Shown here in pieces: positions 62,989 to 64,000 of a stretch of DNA of 64,000 nucleotides (the stretch's first letter is position 1; each line of letters opens with the position of its first letter). Made by a program: the position numbers and the translations under genes. The DNA is taken from NCBI RefSeq assembly GCF_019510245.1, contig NZ_JAEKKT010000128.1:62001-126000 (forward strand), written 5' to 3'. Under the pieces are notes generated by a model. That model had not been told where the DNA came from and did no database searches. It saw only the letters and a list, made by a program, of their open reading frames with translations. This DNA is from Streptomyces sp. GTDB lineage: Bacteria > Actinomycetota > Actinomycetes > Streptomycetales > Streptomycetaceae.

Positions 62989-63160
62989 CGCGAGGTCCGC
63001 GACGTCCGCTACGCCGAGGCCGTCACCATCGAGATCGGCCTGCCGGACGCCGACGTGGACACCTTCTGCGCCTGGCTCGCCGACCCCACGGCGGGCACCG
63101 CGACCCTCGAACTGGGCGGGGAGGCCTACGGGGACGCGTGACGAGCGTGCCGACCGACCG
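62983..63160 (+). repeat. Right copy of yigZ-3'-end direct repeat, carrying a yigZ gene fragment
   Basis: Codes the last 51 residues of YigZ (REVRDVRYAEAVTIEIGLPD onward) with only a few changes (Gly to Ala, Arg to Cys, Ala to Pro), including the stop codon and about 20 bp beyond. It has no start of its own and follows the SbcD-like fragment in frame. Same orientation as the intact gene at 48,037, as expected of boundaries left by site-specific or homologous recombination. Confidence 0.88.
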
Positions 63161-63300
63161 GTCTCCTCCGTCCCATGGCCGATCGGGGACGCCTGTTCGG
63201 GGACCTGACCGGCGGCCGGGTGCCCCGCCCACAATGACTCGCGTACGCGCGAAGACGCTTGGGCCGGGTGAGCCCTTGCCACCACGAGTGAGGCCACGCG

Positions 63301-64000
63301 ATGGCATTGCAGGTCGCCGAGGGAGACGAGACTCACTGCGGTACTCCCCTCGACACCCCCTCCGGCGTGGAGCGGCCGTTCGTCGACGTCGGCTCCCCCT
63401 CGTTCCGTTTCGACGACCCCCGCCTGCACGCGGCCCGCACACAGGGCCTGCTCCCGGACAGCATCTACGGACCCGTGGTCTGCGACCACGCCACGGTCGG
63501 ACGGCTGTTGCGGCAGCCGACCCTGGTGCACGACCCCTGGCGGCAGCTCCGCTGCTCCGGGGTGAGGGACCACGCGATCGGGTCCTGGTTCGCCTCGCTG
63601 CTCATCTTCTCCCGGGCCGACGACCACGACGTGCTGCGCCAGCGCATGCGTCCCCTTCTGCGCGGTCCGGCCTTCGACCCGTCGTTCGCCGCCGCCGAGG
63701 CCCTCGCCGCGACCGCCGGCGTCGACGGCGCGTGCGAGTTCGTGACCGACGTCGCCGACGCGATCGTGGACGCGCAGGCGGCGCGACTGCTCGACGTCGA
63801 CAGAGCAGCACGTGCAGGACTTCCTCGGCCGGCCGGCGCGCAGGGAGGGCGTCGCGGCGGCCGAGCGCCCGGACTGGACGCTCCGGGATGTCGCTCCTCA
63901 TCGGGTTCGAGCCGTACCGTCTGACGCTCGGCCAGCTGGTCGCGGTGCTGGCGGACCACCCGCGGGGGCGGCCGGGGACGAGACCGTCGCCCGGTCCGCG
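63301..64000 (+). pseudogene. Frameshifted cytochrome P450 remnant, continues past window edge
   Basis: GAGG lies seven bases before ATG 63301. The first frame gives a P450-like N-terminus: FRFDDPRLHAARTQGLLPDS, VCDHATVGRLLRQPTLVHDP, FASLLIFSRADDHDVLRQRM (the helix C region) and FVTDVADAIVDAQAARLLDV. Near 63,800 the frame shifts, continuing TEQHVQDFLGRPARREGVAA; near 63,885 it shifts again, giving MSLLIGFEPYRLTLGQLVAV then LADHP, the I-helix and next region. The usual acid-alcohol pair of helix I is not seen (GFEPY instead of AGxDT type). Three registers in 600 bases show decay. The heme-binding Cys region would lie beyond the window. Confidence 0.72.

Overview
The window reads as a linear-chromosome segment of a Streptomyces-like actinomycete. 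Evidence is the very high GC content, strong third-position GC bias, frequent GTG starts with GGAG-type ribosome sites, and typical gene families: a divergent third-type EF-Tu gene, CGNR and HxlR regulators, a Pro/Gln-rich single-pass membrane protein, a ricin-lectin membrane protein and giant secreted RHS and LamG proteins. No rRNA, tRNA or CRISPR array was seen.

Layout. 0-16.4 kb is mostly housekeeping or peripheral metabolism: the start of uppP, a probably LacI-controlled oxidoreductase/DUF6807 pair, an HxlR regulator divergent from a thiolase, a TVP38-type membrane protein, a tuf3-like gene with a strongly structured leader, a spermidine-synthase-like protein, an MFS exporter, galU, a composite ECF-like/zinc-finger/ricin membrane protein and a flavin reductase. 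16.7-20.4 kb holds a CGNR regulator, an array of 26-bp tandem repeats and a secreted GH3 glucosidase. 20.9-35.7 kb is a seven-gene co-directional biosynthetic operon built on a PUFA-synthase-like iterative megasynthase: a first protein with two NPD-type enoyl reductase domains, KS, AT, ACP and KR; a second with KS, AT, DH and a fused phosphopantetheinyl transferase; a free ACP; an alpha/beta hydrolase; a glycosyltransferase; and a methyltransferase. Its promoter carries a perfect inverted repeat exactly between -35 and -10. Two genes of this operon, the first synthase and the glycosyltransferase, are frameshifted in the sequence given. 35.7-48.7 kb returns to scattered small operons: a UPF0104-type flippase, DedA, two left-handed beta-helix proteins, an EamA transporter with an XRE-cupin regulator, YbaK, a His-rich CDF exporter with an ArsR regulator, PobA, an APC permease, a CoA-binding protein, and a CysRS-like/SixA/YigZ group.

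48.7-63.2 kb looks like an accessory island. Two giant divergent secreted-protein genes (a LamG protein with a degenerate SGNH-like module, and an RHS/YD-repeat protein with a variable C-terminal tip) share a 327-bp control region with a strong inverted repeat. A small acidic ORF 17 bp behind the RHS gene is a candidate immunity gene. The region is bracketed by a direct repeat of about 175 bp derived from the 3' end of yigZ. Next to the right-hand copy lie the C-terminal remnant of a tyrosine recombinase and a piece resembling sbcD. This suggests capture of an RHS toxin cassette by integration or recombination at yigZ. The window ends in a frameshifted cytochrome P450 remnant, so the right edge is decaying DNA.

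All calls come from reading the sequence and its translations; no database search was run. Residue positions are approximate.
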